Shown piece by piece: positions 6,325 to 7,061 of a DNA stretch of 7,061 nucleotides. Numbering within the stretch: the stretch's first letter is position 1; the number at the start of each line of letters is the position of its first letter. Below the pieces are notes generated by a model, which had not been told where the DNA came from, ran no database searches, and worked only from the letters and a program-made list of their open reading frames with translations. The position numbers and the translations under genes are program-made. The stretch comes from Chloroflexota bacterium (GTDB taxonomy: Bacteria; Chloroflexota; UBA5177; JANWHV01): NCBI GenBank assembly GCA_025450375.1, contig JANWHO010000242.1, forward strand, positions 1 to 7,061. Direction: 5' to 3'.

Positions 6325-7061
6325 GTGCATGATGGAGTTTGGCTGCGCGCGCTCGGTCATGTGAGCGATGCCTGTGCCCAGGCGCGGAATGGCCACCCAG
6401 GCGCCCTGCTTGGCCGAGCGGGCGACCTCTGCGCGCGGGCACACGATCATGACTCACTTGGCATTCTCAGCCGCGTGGATGGAGTCTGGCTATACGTTGC
6501 CATCTTTCTGCTCCTCTTGGTACAGGAATGCGGCGTCCCGTTCCCTATTTTACCCAGTGAGGTGGTACTTCTGGGGAGCGGCTTCCTGGCGGCGGGCAAT
6601 CTCTTCTCGTTGATGATCATGGGGCTGCTTGCCACCTCGGCTACCCTATTGGGCAACTCCTTGCTCTTCCTGATTGGTCGGCGGTACGGACGGGCCGCGC
6701 TCGATCGCTACGGCAAATATGTCCATATGCATACCGAACGGGTGGATCGGATAGAACGCTGGATCGAGCGGCGCGGGAGTCCCATTTTGTTTTATGGGCC
6801 CCTCATGCCCGTGCTGCGAGCCTATATGCCCGCCCTCGCCGGCATATTCGGGGTTCCATACCGCGCCTATATCGGCATCCTCGCGGGCGCCGCGCTGATC
6901 TGGACCTTTACCATGCTGATTCTCGGGTACACCCTGGGCGCACACTGGTTCGATGCCGTGCACTTCATCCGCCACAATATCACCATCGGTGTCGTGGTTC
7001 TGGCCGTGGTGGTCGGAATCGTGGTTGTTGTTCTTCGCTGGACTCGGGGGATCGCCCTGGC
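6325..7061 (+). CDS. DedA/VTT-family membrane protein, 3' end outside window
   Basis: This is an integral membrane protein of the DedA (SNARE-associated/VTT) family, linked to lipid scrambling or flipping, membrane homeostasis and sometimes antimicrobial resistance. Numbering from the GTG at 6475: a first hydrophobic segment (5-17) leads into QECGVPFPILPSEV (17-30), which carries the acidic residues and prolines of the re-entrant loop. Next come GSGFLAAGN (34-42), a segment ending LLGN and then LIGRRYGR (66-73), an amphipathic linker, YGPLMPVLRAYMPALAG (107-123), and further helices (about 132-152 and 171-187). The start is uncertain. GTG 6325 has GGAG ten bases upstream and is used here, but it adds 50 residues with no hydrophobic segment before the family-like part. 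GTG 6361, GTG 6475 and ATG 6274 are also in frame, and GTG 6475 gives the most family-like length. The Arg expected at position 109 is Pro. The family call is firm; the start is not. Confidence 0.85.
   Translation, partial: MHDGVWLRALGHVSDACAQARNGHPGALLGRAGDLCARAHDHDSLGILSRVDGVWLYVAIFLLLLVQECGVPFPILPSEVVLLGSGFLAAGNLFSLMIMGLLATSATLLGNSLLFLIGRRYGRAALDRYGKYVHMHTERVDRIERWIERRGSPILFYGPLMPVLRAYMPALAGIFGVPYRAYIGILAGAALIWTFTMLILGYTLGAHWFDAVHFIRHNITIGVVVLAVVVGIVVVVLRWTRGIAL

Noticed and set aside
6329..6364. A possible leader peptide (ATG ATG ... TGA) whose stop overlaps the GTG at 6361.
   Set aside because: It is only eleven codons long, has poorly spaced upstream signals, and shows no sign of a regulatory codon run; such overlaps are common by chance.
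6368..6613. A short plus-strand reading frame starting ATG 6368.
   Set aside because: It overlaps the DedA-like gene in another frame, where that frame shows clear family motifs; its own translation has no recognisable features.

Overview
The window comes from a GC-rich bacterial chromosome. It holds six protein-coding genes, two of them cut by the window edges, packed at high density with short intergenic gaps. Tex is a bacterial protein, and the type 2 isopentenyl-diphosphate isomerase points to a lineage using that enzyme rather than the type 1 form (for example Chloroflexota-like groups, some Firmicutes or relatives). GTG is used as a likely start at least once. The phylum cannot be settled from sequence inspection alone; Chloroflexota or a related terrestrial lineage is only a guess. 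No RNA genes, CRISPR array, insertion sequence or phage gene was seen.

Left part, plus strand: the C-terminal part of a calcineurin-like metallophosphoesterase (3-290) is followed after 51 bases by a 550-residue APC-superfamily amino acid permease (342-1994). A 46-base perfect palindrome (2007-2052), extendable to 2003-2056 with one mismatch, follows directly and looks like a bidirectional intrinsic terminator shared with the convergent minus-strand genes.

Middle part, minus strand, in transcription order: tex (6199 down to 4025, RNA-binding transcription accessory protein), a secreted or membrane-anchored protein with a predicted concanavalin A-like beta-sandwich domain (3916 down to 3152), and fni (3145 down to 2108, type 2 IPP isomerase). 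The last two are separated by only six bases and are probably co-transcribed. tex lies 108 bases upstream and may or may not belong to the same transcript.

Right part, plus strand: divergent from tex is a DedA/VTT-family membrane protein, which runs off the window end. Its start is uncertain, and it has Pro where the family normally has a conserved Arg.

The genes look like unrelated housekeeping and transport functions: phosphoester hydrolysis, amino acid uptake, isoprenoid precursor isomerisation, RNA-linked housekeeping and membrane lipid or ion homeostasis. I found no convincing new multi-gene system. The points most worth following up are the palindrome, the unclassified secreted protein between tex and fni, and the DedA variant.
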